Both the position numbers and the translations under genes were made by a program. Below are positions 50,136 to 58,356 of a stretch of 59,418 nt of DNA, one piece after another; positions within the stretch are counted from its first letter, which is position 1; every line of letters starts with the position of its first letter. Location of the stretch: NCBI GenBank assembly GCA_003151275.1, contig PLXC01000019.1, positions 70,690 to 130,107 on the forward strand. The letters are read 5' to 3'. Under the pieces are notes generated by a model. The model was not told the origin of the DNA, made no database searches, and saw only the letters and a list, made by a program, of their open reading frames with translations. Source of the DNA: Candidatus Melainabacteria bacterium (lineage in GTDB: Bacteria; Cyanobacteriota; Vampirovibrionia; Obscuribacterales; Obscuribacteraceae).

Positions 50136-51629
50136 ATGATTTTTAGCAGTATCCAATATTTACTGTTTTTGCCCGTCGTGGTCTTTTTGTATTGGCGCAC
50201 CAAAGGTAGTATGCGCGTGGCGCTCGTCGTCGCGTCCAGTTACTTCTTTTATATGAGTTGGCTTCCAGTTTACGGTCTGCTTCTCCTCGCGCTCTCATCG
50301 ATTACCTGGCTGCTTGGACAAGGACTTGCGAAAGCCTATAAAGAGAATCAGAAAACTAACGCAAAAGTATTTTTGACTCTCGGGTTGCTCCTCAATCTCG
50401 GCTGTCTTTGCTATTACAAATACGCCAACTTTTTTATTCTCAACACGCTGCAAAGTGTCAACTGGCTGCGGGGGCTGTTTGTCGCTAGCCAACCTGCTCC
50501 CTGGGACGTGCCAATTTTAAATGTGGTTTTGCCGCTCGGCATATCCTTCTTTGTCTTTGAATTCGTTCACTACCTCGCCGACATCTATAAAGGCAACAAG
50601 CCGATCAATTCCTTTATGGAATTTAGCGCTTTCGCTTCATTCTTTCCTTCTCAAATTGCGGGACCAATTAAGCGCTATCAAGACTTCCAAGACAAATTGA
50701 AAGCGCCTGAAACTTGGAGTGGTCCACTTTTTTTCGAAGCATCAGCTCTTATTGTCCAAGGTCTCTTTAAGAAGGTAGCGATTGCCGATCCAATCGGAGC
50801 GCTCGTCTTTCCTGCATTTAGCACGATGCAAACTCTATCTGCAGCAGACGCGTGGATCGCTTCAATCGGATTCGTCATTCAAGTTTATTGCGATTTTTCA
50901 GGCTACACCGATATCGGTCGGGGCTCTGCACTTTTGCTAGGCATTAGACTGCCTGTGAATTTCGAGCTGCCATATCTATCCGTTGATCTAGCTGAATTCT
51001 GGCGGCGTTGGCATATGTCACTTTCTTCCTGGATGCGTGACTATGTGTATATCCCGCTTGGTGGTTCGCGCGGCGGTACTCTTTTAAGTTCGCGCAATTT
51101 GCTGATCACCATGGTGGCATGCGGTTTCTGGCATGGCGCTAGCTGGCATTACCTCATCTTCGGAGGACTGCATGGTATCGGACTGATCGGCAATCGTGAA
51201 TGGAAAAATATCCTAAAGCGTTCAGAACCGTTGAACGCGGCGTTGGACAATTGGTTTGGCCGCGGGCTGGGAATATTTTTGACGCTGCTGTTTATAACTG
51301 CGACCGACACAGTCTTCCGGTCGCCAGACTTGCCGCACGCCTTCAACATGTTCTCTAGTTTGTTGCAAGTGAATGCACCATGCACGCTGATGCCGGCAAT
51401 TCTGAAATCAGGAATAATTCAATTCCTCAGCCTCTATTTTTCATTCTGGCTACTTCTAGAATTTATGTCGCGCCATCCAGACAAACTGCCGTGGCTGAGA
51501 GATTCTTATCAAGACGCGCGCTTGCGATTTGCAACTCCTGTCCGACTAGCTTCATGGACCGCAGCTCTGATTTTGATGTTTGCAGCTAGACCGACTGAAG
51601 CTGTTCCTTTTGTTTATTTCCAGTTCTGA
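50136..51629 (+). CDS. MBOAT-family O-acyltransferase (AlgI-like)
   Basis: 497 residues, about ten membrane helices. Motifs: SYFFYMSW, IAGPIKRYQDFQ, GYTDIGRGSALLLGI, FWRRWHMSLSSWMRDYVYIP, and the catalytic histidine in GFWHGASWHYLIFGGLHG (about residue 333). Such proteins carry acyl groups across the inner membrane for transfer to polysaccharides such as alginate, cellulose or peptidoglycan. The next gene, a membrane-anchored SGNH protein, is the expected partner that places the acyl group. ATG 50136. Confidence 0.93.
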   Translation: MIFSSIQYLLFLPVVVFLYWRTKGSMRVALVVASSYFFYMSWLPVYGLLLLALSSITWLLGQGLAKAYKENQKTNAKVFLTLGLLLNLGCLCYYKYANFFILNTLQSVNWLRGLFVASQPAPWDVPILNVVLPLGISFFVFEFVHYLADIYKGNKPINSFMEFSAFASFFPSQIAGPIKRYQDFQDKLKAPETWSGPLFFEASALIVQGLFKKVAIADPIGALVFPAFSTMQTLSAADAWIASIGFVIQVYCDFSGYTDIGRGSALLLGIRLPVNFELPYLSVDLAEFWRRWHMSLSSWMRDYVYIPLGGSRGGTLLSSRNLLITMVACGFWHGASWHYLIFGGLHGIGLIGNREWKNILKRSEPLNAALDNWFGRGLGIFLTLLFITATDTVFRSPDLPHAFNMFSSLLQVNAPCTLMPAILKSGIIQFLSLYFSFWLLLEFMSRHPDKLPWLRDSYQDARLRFATPVRLASWTAALILMFAARPTEAVPFVYFQF

Positions 51630-51643
51630 GGCATCCTTGACCA

Positions 51644-53095
51644 ATGGTTGTATCCGCACCACAAAAGAAGACAGAGGTAGTAGTCGCGAAATCGACCAGG
51701 CCTCGGCATTGGCTCAAGACGCTCGTGCTGATTGTGGTGTGGCAGATATTGGCGTTGCTTGTTGTGGAACTCGTCATGTCCAGTGCAGGTATCGGTGAAG
51801 AAGAGATCTTCCGACTCGACAAGGAAATCGGATTCACTCACATTCCAAACAAACGCATCTACTGGAAGCAAGAGGGTCCAGGCGTCCTCTCATACTTTGA
51901 CAGCGATGGTATGCGCGAACCAAATTTAAAAATCGCCAAACCGGCTGGCACATATCGAGTTGCCGTGCTCGGTGATTCACTTGTTGAAGGGCTGCAATCG
52001 CCTATTGAGAAGACTTTTGGCTATCGCGTCGGCCAGGATCTATCGGAAAAATTACATCGTCCAATTGAAGTTCTCAACTTTGGTAATTCAGGATATTCAA
52101 CTGCCCAAGAGTATTTGCAATTGAAGAAGGTCTGGAAATACAGTCCCGACCTCGTTGTACTCGGATACAGCAACCGTGACATTTACGAAAATTGGTCGCC
52201 CCCTGACGAAACTATCACCAATGTTCGCCCGTACGCGCTTCATCTACCTGGCTCACATCTGATCGTTGACAATTCATCAGTGACCGGTTGGATGCGCAGT
52301 CCGCGCGCTAAATTCCTAATGCAGATTGCTTGGATTCGAGAATACAGCCACATCTGGGGGCTTGTATCTGCTGCCGAAACTCAATTCGGGCACGACAATC
52401 CAATCTATATAGCAATTAGCGAACTTTGCACCAAGCCTGGAAAAACAATCAGAGCGGCTTGGATTGCGCTGCCTAAACTGATTTCCGAAATTCCACAAAA
52501 TCTGCTCAAGTCGATCAGTGCGCTTTCAGTTTCGGTAAGCACGTCGCCAACTGCTCATCCTCAAAAGTCCGCGCTCTCAGCGCCAGGCACACATCCGCAG
52601 AACGTCCAACCTTCCGTTCAAACAGACACCTCGGCCGGATCGGCCGGTCAATCGGCGATCACCAGAGCACCAGATACGATACCGACATTGCCAGAGACAA
52701 AAGGTTTGGCGACGAAGCAACGAGGCGTGTTTGTAGAACTGCTGACCCGCACGCTTGGATCTTTGTTCGCAGAAATGAAATCGGAAAGCACCAAGCACGG
52801 CGCCAAATTCTGCGTCGTTGCCATGCCTTGCAGGGCAGCACTCTGCCCCTCGCCTGGCACCTCTGGTGATACCTTCGCTCTCAACTATCCAGATGAAGTT
52901 GAGGTAGTCAAAAAACTCTGTCTCGATCATTCGATCCCGATCTTCGACTCTGAAACAGCGATGGCTGAACTTACTCCATTCATGAGAAGTGGAAACTTTT
53001 ACACCAATCACATGACCCCCAAAGGTCACGCGTTTATGGCAAAGGCGCTCGGGCCATTTATCGAAAAGCAAATTCAAAAACAGCCAAATCCTTGA
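51644..53095 (+). CDS. Membrane-anchored SGNH hydrolase-fold protein, partner of the MBOAT
   Basis: 483 residues. One transmembrane anchor (TLVLIVVWQILALLVVELVM, about 26-45). The SGNH domain has block I VLGDSLVEG (Ser112), block II FGNSGYSTAQE, and a block V-like NHMTPKGH with the catalytic His. The Asp of the triad is not in its usual DxxH place. A Ser/Thr/Pro/Gln-rich insert lies at about 285-340. It starts at ATG 51644, 14 bp after the MBOAT gene. By analogy to AlgI-AlgJ/AlgX or Pat systems, it probably transfers or removes acyl groups on an extracytoplasmic polymer. Confidence 0.8.
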   Translation: MVVSAPQKKTEVVVAKSTRPRHWLKTLVLIVVWQILALLVVELVMSSAGIGEEEIFRLDKEIGFTHIPNKRIYWKQEGPGVLSYFDSDGMREPNLKIAKPAGTYRVAVLGDSLVEGLQSPIEKTFGYRVGQDLSEKLHRPIEVLNFGNSGYSTAQEYLQLKKVWKYSPDLVVLGYSNRDIYENWSPPDETITNVRPYALHLPGSHLIVDNSSVTGWMRSPRAKFLMQIAWIREYSHIWGLVSAAETQFGHDNPIYIAISELCTKPGKTIRAAWIALPKLISEIPQNLLKSISALSVSVSTSPTAHPQKSALSAPGTHPQNVQPSVQTDTSAGSAGQSAITRAPDTIPTLPETKGLATKQRGVFVELLTRTLGSLFAEMKSESTKHGAKFCVVAMPCRAALCPSPGTSGDTFALNYPDEVEVVKKLCLDHSIPIFDSETAMAELTPFMRSGNFYTNHMTPKGHAFMAKALGPFIEKQIQKQPNP

Positions 53096-53121
53096 CACGT
53101 GCGTTAGTCCATTGCTAGGAT
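53092..53121 (+). promoter_or_regulatory. Sigma-70 type promoter for tRNA-Lys
   Basis: TTGACA (53092-53097) and TAGGAT (53116-53121) with an 18-bp spacer, 16 bp before the tRNA. The -35 box overlaps the stop codon of the upstream SGNH gene. Confidence 0.7.
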
Positions 53122-53137
53122 TGCTCTTCGGTTGTCT

Positions 53138-53210
53138 GCGTCCGTAGCTCAGCTGGTAGAGCACTCGGCTTTTAACCGATTGGTCGCGTGTTCGAGTCAC
53201 GCCGGACGCA
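53138..53210 (+). tRNA. tRNA-Lys (UUU)
   Basis: 73 bp. Acceptor arm GCGTCCG pairs with CGGACGC, discriminator A, D-arm GCTC...GAGC, anticodon loop CTTTTAA with anticodon TTT, T-arm GCGTG-TTCGAGT-CACGC. The CCA end is not encoded. The anticodon stem has one C-T mismatch at its outer pair. Confidence 0.95.
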
Positions 53211-53402
53211 AATTTTTCATTCTTTGGCAGAACGCCCGACACAATCAGTGCTCCACGAGACGCAGGCAGGATGCCAACGCCTCATGGCATGGCAGCGTGC
53301 TCACTTATCGTCTGTGCCTGTCTTACCGCAACGGCAAGTAGATGTGGCAAAAGTATAGGCAAATTGCCACCGACGAGATAAGATAGCGGAGGATCGGTTC
53401 GG

Positions 53403-53655
53403 ATGGCAAAGAAGTTTGAACAAGTCGTCGAGGACGGCATCACGTTTGTGTTCAAAATGGACGAAGTTGACCCAACTTTGCTTCACATCTTCGCCAGGCA
53501 TCTAACAACTATTGATGACGCCTTGGACGTTTATTTTGGTTCGACAACAGCCTGGAATGAACAGTGAAAGTTACAACGACACGCATGGACTGTACTGGTT
53601 TTGGATCAATCAGCCAAACAAAATAGTGATGGTGGTTAGCTGCTTCAGGCACTAG
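53403..53655 (+). pseudogene. Frameshifted small toxin-like gene
   Basis: ATG 53403, with GGAGGA 9 bp upstream, opens a 54-residue frame (MAKKFEQVVEDGITFVFKMD...LTTIDDALDVYFGSTTAWNEQ) that stops at 53567. A second frame, starting at ATG 53557 inside it, encodes MNSESYNDTHGLYWFWINQP and NKIVMVVSCFRH up to 53655. Read together they give one compact protein of about 85 residues, which suggests a one-base frameshift or a programmed slip. It precedes a CopG-like antitoxin gene by 16 bp, so it was probably the toxin of a type II pair. The family name is unknown to me. Confidence 0.55.
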
Positions 53656-53671
53656 AGGTGGGAAGATACCC

Positions 53672-53935
53672 GTGAAAAAACGAAATTACGAAAAGCTAGG
53701 CAACTTTGAAATGCCAAAGGAACTGGAAGCAAAAGTTGAGGCGATGATCGCACAAGCGGATGAAGAAGATGAGCAAGCGCGGGTGAATTTTCGCTGGAGT
53801 AAGGAAGCACTAGAGGTAGTCAGGCAGGCCGCTAAACTGATGGGGATTCCGTATCAAACATTCATCAAACAAACAGTGTTTGAGCATGCCCTTTCAATCA
53901 TCAAGGACGTGGAGACGTCAAGAAAATCAGCGTGA
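53672..53935 (+). CDS. CopG/BrnA-like antitoxin, 87 aa
   Basis: GTG 53672 with AGGTGGGA upstream. The C-terminal half (VNFRWSKEALEVVRQAAKLM, then GIPYQTFIKQTVFEHAL) matches the ribbon-helix-helix-type end of CopG/BrnA antitoxins, where GIPYQTLI is characteristic. The acidic N-terminal half (ELEAKVEAMIAQADEEDEQA) would wrap the toxin. The gene appears intact while the toxin gene in front is frameshifted. Confidence 0.75.
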   Translation: MKKRNYEKLGNFEMPKELEAKVEAMIAQADEEDEQARVNFRWSKEALEVVRQAAKLMGIPYQTFIKQTVFEHALSIIKDVETSRKSA

Positions 53936-53952
53936 CGACGCAGACCTCCTCT

Positions 53953-54666
53953 TCACTTTTGTTGCTTCGTCAATTGTCCGGATGCGAGTTTTTGGAGCAT
54001 CGAAAAGTTATCGTCCTTACCCGCCATGCGGCGACCCTTATCCAGTGCCTTTTGCAAGTAGCTCAGAAATTTGTCAGGATTGTAGTTAGCTGCACTCTTC
54101 CACTGCCAGAAAAATCCGCTTCCAGATTCAGCGAGAAGTTGGCTGCCGGATGGGTTTACGACCGCACTTGTAGCTATGCCCCACTTATGCTTTTCAAAGG
54201 AATGCCACATCTTTCTATATTTCTCAAGGGCTGGCATTCCTTCAGGAAAGCCATAAACGTCGACATCGGCAAGTATGGGAATAAACTGGGAATTTAGCAA
54301 ACCGATTACTGCAGGCTCGGAGAGCGAACTGCCCTCCATCAGTCTACCGCCAAGTCAAGTTTTACCGAAATCGTTTTGCGGCCCGACCCAGCCGGATGGC
54401 GACGGTGCCCGTTGTTTAACGACAAAGAAAACGAAAATTGGTTTAGATTGTGTTTGTGCTTCCCTCAAGGCTTTTTGCACATCTGTGCGCCATTGGATCT
54501 TGTGCCACTCATGCGATGCTTCACGAGCTAAACCCGCATCGATCGCCTCGCGCATATTTTTATACTTGCACGTGCCCTGTGTAGAACAAACCTGGGCAGT
54601 AACGGACAAGATGCTGACTGAGAGCCAAACAGATAACAGGGAGATTCTCATCGTTGAAGTCTTCAT
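53953..54666 (-). pseudogene. Secreted thioredoxin-like protein split by an in-frame TGA
   Basis: From ATG 54666 (GAGGAA 8 bp upstream) a signal peptide (MKTSTMRISLLSVWLSVSIL) is followed by WHKIQWRTDVQKALREAQTQ and SKPIFVFFVV, the first strand of a thioredoxin fold. A TGA at 54357-54355 interrupts the frame after NDFGKT. The same frame continues LGGRLMEGSSLSEPAVIGLL, NSQFIPILADVDVYGFPEG and a helical end. This arrangement resembles secreted thioredoxin-like proteins (thiol position, then DPxV, then strand). The TGA sits where the active-site loop is expected and replaces one codon. Most likely a nonsense mutation. Confidence 0.6.
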
Positions 54667-54769
54667 TGGAAAATTCCTCGACCCGAGAAAAATAAATTCG
54701 GGAGACAATGTGCGTCTCAAGGGGTGCCGTTGATAGCTGGTTCCTGGCTCAATACCTCTAGTTTAATTC

Positions 54770-54937
54770 TTGCATGGGCAAGTAACAAGTAACCATGTCA
54801 TTCGGCAGGATCAGTTCAAATTTGGAGATTACAAAATTGAAAAGCTTGATCTCAACCAATACACAATAGAACCACTTCAGCAGCACTTACCAGAAAATAC
54901 CGATGACTTCATCGAAGCTTCCCGAAGTCAAACATAA
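54770..54937 (+). other. Coding-like fragment in a 379-bp gap
   Basis: The stretch 54667-55045 has no full gene. A short frame from TTG 54770 reads HVIRQDQFKFGDYKIEKLDL, NQYTIEPLQQHLPENTDDFI and ends at TAA 54937. Its composition looks like real protein sequence, but there is no good start or ribosome binding site, so it may be the end of a lost gene. The GCCGGC repeat cluster follows. Confidence 0.25.
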
Positions 54938-54980
54938 CGTTGAGCATATCGACCAGGGGCTATCCAGTCGAGTGGTTCGG

Positions 54981-55044
54981 TGCCGGCAGGATGCCGGCGC
55001 TCCCCGGCGCTCCCCGGCGCTCCCAGGTTTAGGCGCTCCCCGGT
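54981..55044. repeat. GCCGGC / GCGCTCCCCGG repeat cluster
   Basis: GTGCCGGCAGGATGCCGGCG is followed by four GCGCTCCC[CA]GG units. The first part matches GATGCCGGCAAGGATGCCGG at about 29856-29875, which is also followed by GCGCTCCCAGG. It ends directly at the stop codon of the gene on the minus strand. Confidence 0.75.
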
Positions 55045-55045
55045 T

Positions 55046-55507
55046 TTACCAGGGGAAGTTGACGCGGAAGAAGAGCGGAACCCCGCCAGTGCTTAAGCCT
55101 TGCGTGAAGTCGAGGACGCCGACTTGCACGCCGCGGTCTTCGAATGAGTCGGGATATAAGTAGAGCGCTGCCGAGAATTGTTCGACAATACCGCGACTTG
55201 TTGCACCGGGTCCAAGCATAAACACAACTTCGAGACCACGCGGCGATTTGATCGGCGTCTCAAGTTCGAAATATTTCTCAAGCAGTACGTCTTCGCCATA
55301 CGGTGGCGGCTCGTCTTCGTCGATAGGCAAAGAGTGTGTGGTCCACTGCCACAAGATGTCGTCTGTCCCGGCTTTCTTCAAAGTTACGTTCAAGCGCGGA
55401 AACCAATGATCGTCTCCGCCCGCCTCGCGGTAGACGCTAAGGCGCCCGCGACTTAAAGCTGGTCGATCAACTAGCAGTTGCCTGCCTTGCGCGTCAATTT
55501 CATCCAT
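55046..55507 (-). CDS. Hypothetical protein, 153 aa
   Basis: A soluble, acidic protein with no signal peptide (MDEIDAQGRQLLVDRPALSR). Pattern of hydrophobic strands: FPRLNVTLKKAGTDDILWQW, PRGLEVVFMLGPGA, SAALYLYPDSF, GVPLFFRVNFPW. These suggest a beta-sandwich. No family is recognised. ATG 55507 with AGGGGAT upstream. The stop codon adjoins the GCCGGC repeat. Confidence 0.55.
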   Translation of the reverse strand: MDEIDAQGRQLLVDRPALSRGRLSVYREAGGDDHWFPRLNVTLKKAGTDDILWQWTTHSLPIDEDEPPPYGEDVLLEKYFELETPIKSPRGLEVVFMLGPGATSRGIVEQFSAALYLYPDSFEDRGVQVGVLDFTQGLSTGGVPLFFRVNFPW

Positions 55508-55763
55508 TTAGACCATCCCCTTGCCGGACCTGTAAAAGCATATCATCACAGGGCGAACAGCCTGCCAATGTGTAACCAAGCTGTCGTGGCATCTTGATAG
55601 CTCGAAATTCTCTGCGAAAAGCGAGTTTAGCTAGAAGGGTACAAGAGTCTCGCTCGAAATTGGACTAAATCATATCGATAGGACGCAATTGTCAGGTGAG
55701 ACAATTTTGTTTTGTCTCGTCGCTTTAAAGACGAAATGCGGCCGATAGTCGGATAATAGCGGC

Positions 55764-57077
55764 ATGACAATTCCGCAGAAAACGGTCAAGTTTCCACACC
55801 GTCGTTCAATCGGCAGTTTGTTCGTCGCCGACGAATCACAGCCCGAAGAATGGCAGCTTTTGAGCCAGGTTCGTGGACTGATAGTGACGCCAGAGAATCA
55901 GCCTATTAAGTGGGAATGGCTAGAAGAAGCCCGCGCCAACGTCACCGTGCCAGAAGGCAAAAAGCTAAAACTGAAAATGAGCGGCAAGGGTTCGGGCAGT
56001 CTTGCGCCGCTCGCTGAACTTCACAGCGATGATCTGCACACTTTGGATTTAAGCAGGTCCGAAATCACTGATATCAGCTTGACGCACATCGAACATCTAT
56101 CCGGAATGAAAGTCCTGGAACTGACATCTACAAACGTGACGGATGCTGGACTTATGCATCTGAAGGATTTGACTTCGCTTCAAGGGCTGGGTTTGAGTCA
56201 CTGCTATATCACCGGCAAGGGCGTCAGCGACTTGGTGCGCCTGCAAGAATTGCGGGAGCTCTGGTTGAGCGGTGCGGATCTAAGTGACGCTGAACTTGAG
56301 CACATAACAATATTCAACAACTTAGTCCAGTTGGGATTGAGCGGAACAAAGATCACCAACGAAGGACTGTTGCGTCTCGCAAAAATAAAATCGCTGGTTC
56401 GTTTATATGTCTTCAATACTGCTGTTACCAAAGAAGGAACGGAAAAACTTCGTGAATTGTCGCCCAATTGTCGGGCAAAGTGGAAACCGGCTCAGGCTTA
56501 TGCTCTCGAAGACTATTCGGAAGATGACACCAATGGCGGTGACGATCTTTCCATGATGTCTGATGGACTACGCTCCATGTTGGATCTGCCAATCGAAAGA
56601 ACCCCTTCTTCGCCAAACGGCAAATTCAGCGAAACCGATTTCTGGGAAACAATAGAACTTCTCGATTGGGACCACACCGGTGAAGACGAGGCTGTAATTG
56701 AACCGGCTGTGGAAGCTCTTTTAAAACGCTCTGAAAAAGACATTATCGCTTTTGCCGACATTCTCTCTGAGAAATTGCACCGACTGGACGGCGAAGTTTT
56801 TGCTAAAGAAATTGGCGAAGATGCCTATAAAGGTCCGGAGCATCGCTTTTCCAGAAACTGGTTTTTGAGAGTGCGCTGTTGTGTTGTCGCCAACGGAAAC
56901 GAATTCTTCCAAGAAGTGATCGCCGACCCGCAGCACATGCCAAAAGACTTGGAGTTCGAAGCAATCCTAAGGATTGCCACAAAAGCCTATGAACGTAAGA
57001 CGGGACGAAAGCTGCCACACAGGACTAAATACAATTACGAGACTTTCGGCAACAAGCACGGATGGACACATCATTGA
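55764..57077 (+). CDS. Leucine-rich repeat protein with C-terminal helical domain
   Basis: 437 residues. About five LRRs (residues 85-230) of the cysteine-containing/GALA-like type: LHTLDLSRSEITDISLTHIE, MKVLELTSTNVTDAGLMHLK, LQGLGLSHCYITGKGVSDLV, LRELWLSGADLSDAELEHIT, LVQLGLSGTKITNEGLLRLA. There is no signal peptide or membrane helix. The C-terminal half (about 285-437) resembles DUF4240-like proteins: FWETIELLDWDHTGEDEAVI, then a region with KLHRLDGEVFAKEIGEDAY and SRNWFLRVRCCVVANG. The DUF4240 match is inferred. The next gene starts inside its last 16 bases. Confidence 0.75.
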   Translation: MTIPQKTVKFPHRRSIGSLFVADESQPEEWQLLSQVRGLIVTPENQPIKWEWLEEARANVTVPEGKKLKLKMSGKGSGSLAPLAELHSDDLHTLDLSRSEITDISLTHIEHLSGMKVLELTSTNVTDAGLMHLKDLTSLQGLGLSHCYITGKGVSDLVRLQELRELWLSGADLSDAELEHITIFNNLVQLGLSGTKITNEGLLRLAKIKSLVRLYVFNTAVTKEGTEKLRELSPNCRAKWKPAQAYALEDYSEDDTNGGDDLSMMSDGLRSMLDLPIERTPSSPNGKFSETDFWETIELLDWDHTGEDEAVIEPAVEALLKRSEKDIIAFADILSEKLHRLDGEVFAKEIGEDAYKGPEHRFSRNWFLRVRCCVVANGNEFFQEVIADPQHMPKDLEFEAILRIATKAYERKTGRKLPHRTKYNYETFGNKHGWTHH

Positions 57078-57658
57078 AATCAGGAATATCGATCGACGCG
57101 GTTCACGTTACCGTATTTGATACACCTATCGGTGTCTGTGGTATCGCTTGGATCAATGATGCCATCGTGCGCGTCCAGCTCCCAGAACATTCTCCACAAG
57201 CGACGATGAAGAAACTTCTTTCCTACTTCCGCGGTGCAAGCGTCCTGGATACAGATGCCCACGGCGTGGCTGCAAAAGCAATCAAGGCAATTCAACTAGA
57301 TTTAAAGGGAACGCCACAGAATTTGGCAAAAATTCCAATCGACATTAGCAGCTGCCCAAAATTCCATCAAAAGGTTTATGAAGCACTGCGGATGGTGCCA
57401 CGAAGTAAAGTCGTCTCTTACGCAGAACTGGCATACGCGGCTGGCTCACCTCTGGCTTTCCGTGCTGTAGGCGGCGCCATGGCGCGCAATCCACTGGCGC
57501 TGATTATCCCCTGCCACCGCGTCTTAAACTCGGGCGGAAAGTTAGGCGGCTTTTCGGCTTACGGTGGTGACAAAACCAAACGACGATTGTTAGACCTCGA
57601 AACACAAAAGAAAGAAGCGCAAAAGAAAGAAACGCAAAAAATAGAATGTCGCGCGTAG
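57062..57658 (+). CDS. ogt: O6-alkylguanine-DNA alkyltransferase (Ogt-like)
   Basis: 198 residues. The C-terminal alkyltransferase domain has FHQKVYEALRMVPRSKVVSY, the helix-turn-helix AGSPLAFRAVGGAMARNP and the acceptor cysteine in IIPCHRVLNSGGKLGGFSAY. It repairs O6-alkylguanine by suicide transfer. A Lys-rich tail (KKEAQKKETQKIE) is unusual and encoded by a short near-repeat. It overlaps the LRR gene upstream by 16 bp and the AlkA-like gene downstream by 13 bp, so the three are coupled. Confidence 0.92.
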   Translation: MDTSLKSGISIDAVHVTVFDTPIGVCGIAWINDAIVRVQLPEHSPQATMKKLLSYFRGASVLDTDAHGVAAKAIKAIQLDLKGTPQNLAKIPIDISSCPKFHQKVYEALRMVPRSKVVSYAELAYAAGSPLAFRAVGGAMARNPLALIIPCHRVLNSGGKLGGFSAYGGDKTKRRLLDLETQKKEAQKKETQKIECRA

Positions 57659-58314
57659 CGAAAAACATAAAGGAAGCTGAGTACGACGCCGATCTTGAAA
57701 AAGCGATCAAGGCGCTGAAAAAGGCAGACAAGAAATTAGCCCTTGTAATTAAACACGTGGGCGCTTGCACTCTCAAGCCTGATGATATACAAAGTCCATT
57801 CGTGGCTCTAGCAGAGTCTATCGTCTATCAACAACTCTCCGGCAAAGCTGCGGCTACAATTTTTGGGCGAGTCAAATCGTTATTCGATCAAGCCGGCGGA
57901 CTGAGTGCCAAAGCGGTAATCAACACACCGGTAGAACTCTTGCGAGGAGCTGGATGCTCAAATGCCAAAGCACTTGCCTTAATTGACTTAGCCGAAAAGA
58001 CGGTATCCGGGGTGGTGCCATCACTAGCGCAAATGCATACCATGTCGGACGATGAGTTGTTAGAGCGGCTCGTGAGCATCCGCGGGATCGGCAAGTGGAC
58101 TGTGGAGATGCTGCTGATTTTCAGATTAGGAAGGATGGATGTAGTGCCGGCTACGGACTACGGCATCCGTAAGGGGTTCGCGCTCACTTATGGACTTCCT
58201 GATTTACCTGCACCAAAAGTGATTCTCGCTCACTCTGAAATTTGGAAACCTTATCGCACGTTAGCCAGTTGGTATCTCTGGCGCGCCCTTGAATTGCCGC
58301 TCGAGCTTTGGTGA
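57646..58314 (+). CDS. DNA-3-methyladenine glycosylase II (AlkA-like)
   Basis: 222-residue HhH-GPD protein: FVALAESIVYQQLSGKAAAT, LRGAGCSNAKALALIDLAEK, the helix-hairpin-helix LVSIRGIGKWTVEMLLIFRL and the catalytic aspartate in VVPATDYGIRKG. It excises alkylated purines as the first step of base excision repair. It lacks the N-terminal AlkA domain of E. coli and is thus of the short type. The start ATG 57646 overlaps ogt by 13 bp, so both answer alkylation damage. Confidence 0.92.
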   Translation: MSRVAKNIKEAEYDADLEKAIKALKKADKKLALVIKHVGACTLKPDDIQSPFVALAESIVYQQLSGKAAATIFGRVKSLFDQAGGLSAKAVINTPVELLRGAGCSNAKALALIDLAEKTVSGVVPSLAQMHTMSDDELLERLVSIRGIGKWTVEMLLIFRLGRMDVVPATDYGIRKGFALTYGLPDLPAPKVILAHSEIWKPYRTLASWYLWRALELPLELW

Positions 58315-58356
58315 ATATCCCTGGACCAAGTAGCCCGGACCAATCTAATAGGAAAA

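Noticed and set aside
52577..53242. 221-codon minus-strand ORF across the end of the SGNH gene and the tRNA.
   Set aside because: It runs through the tRNA-Lys gene and the SGNH catalytic motif on the opposite strand, so it is a shadow.
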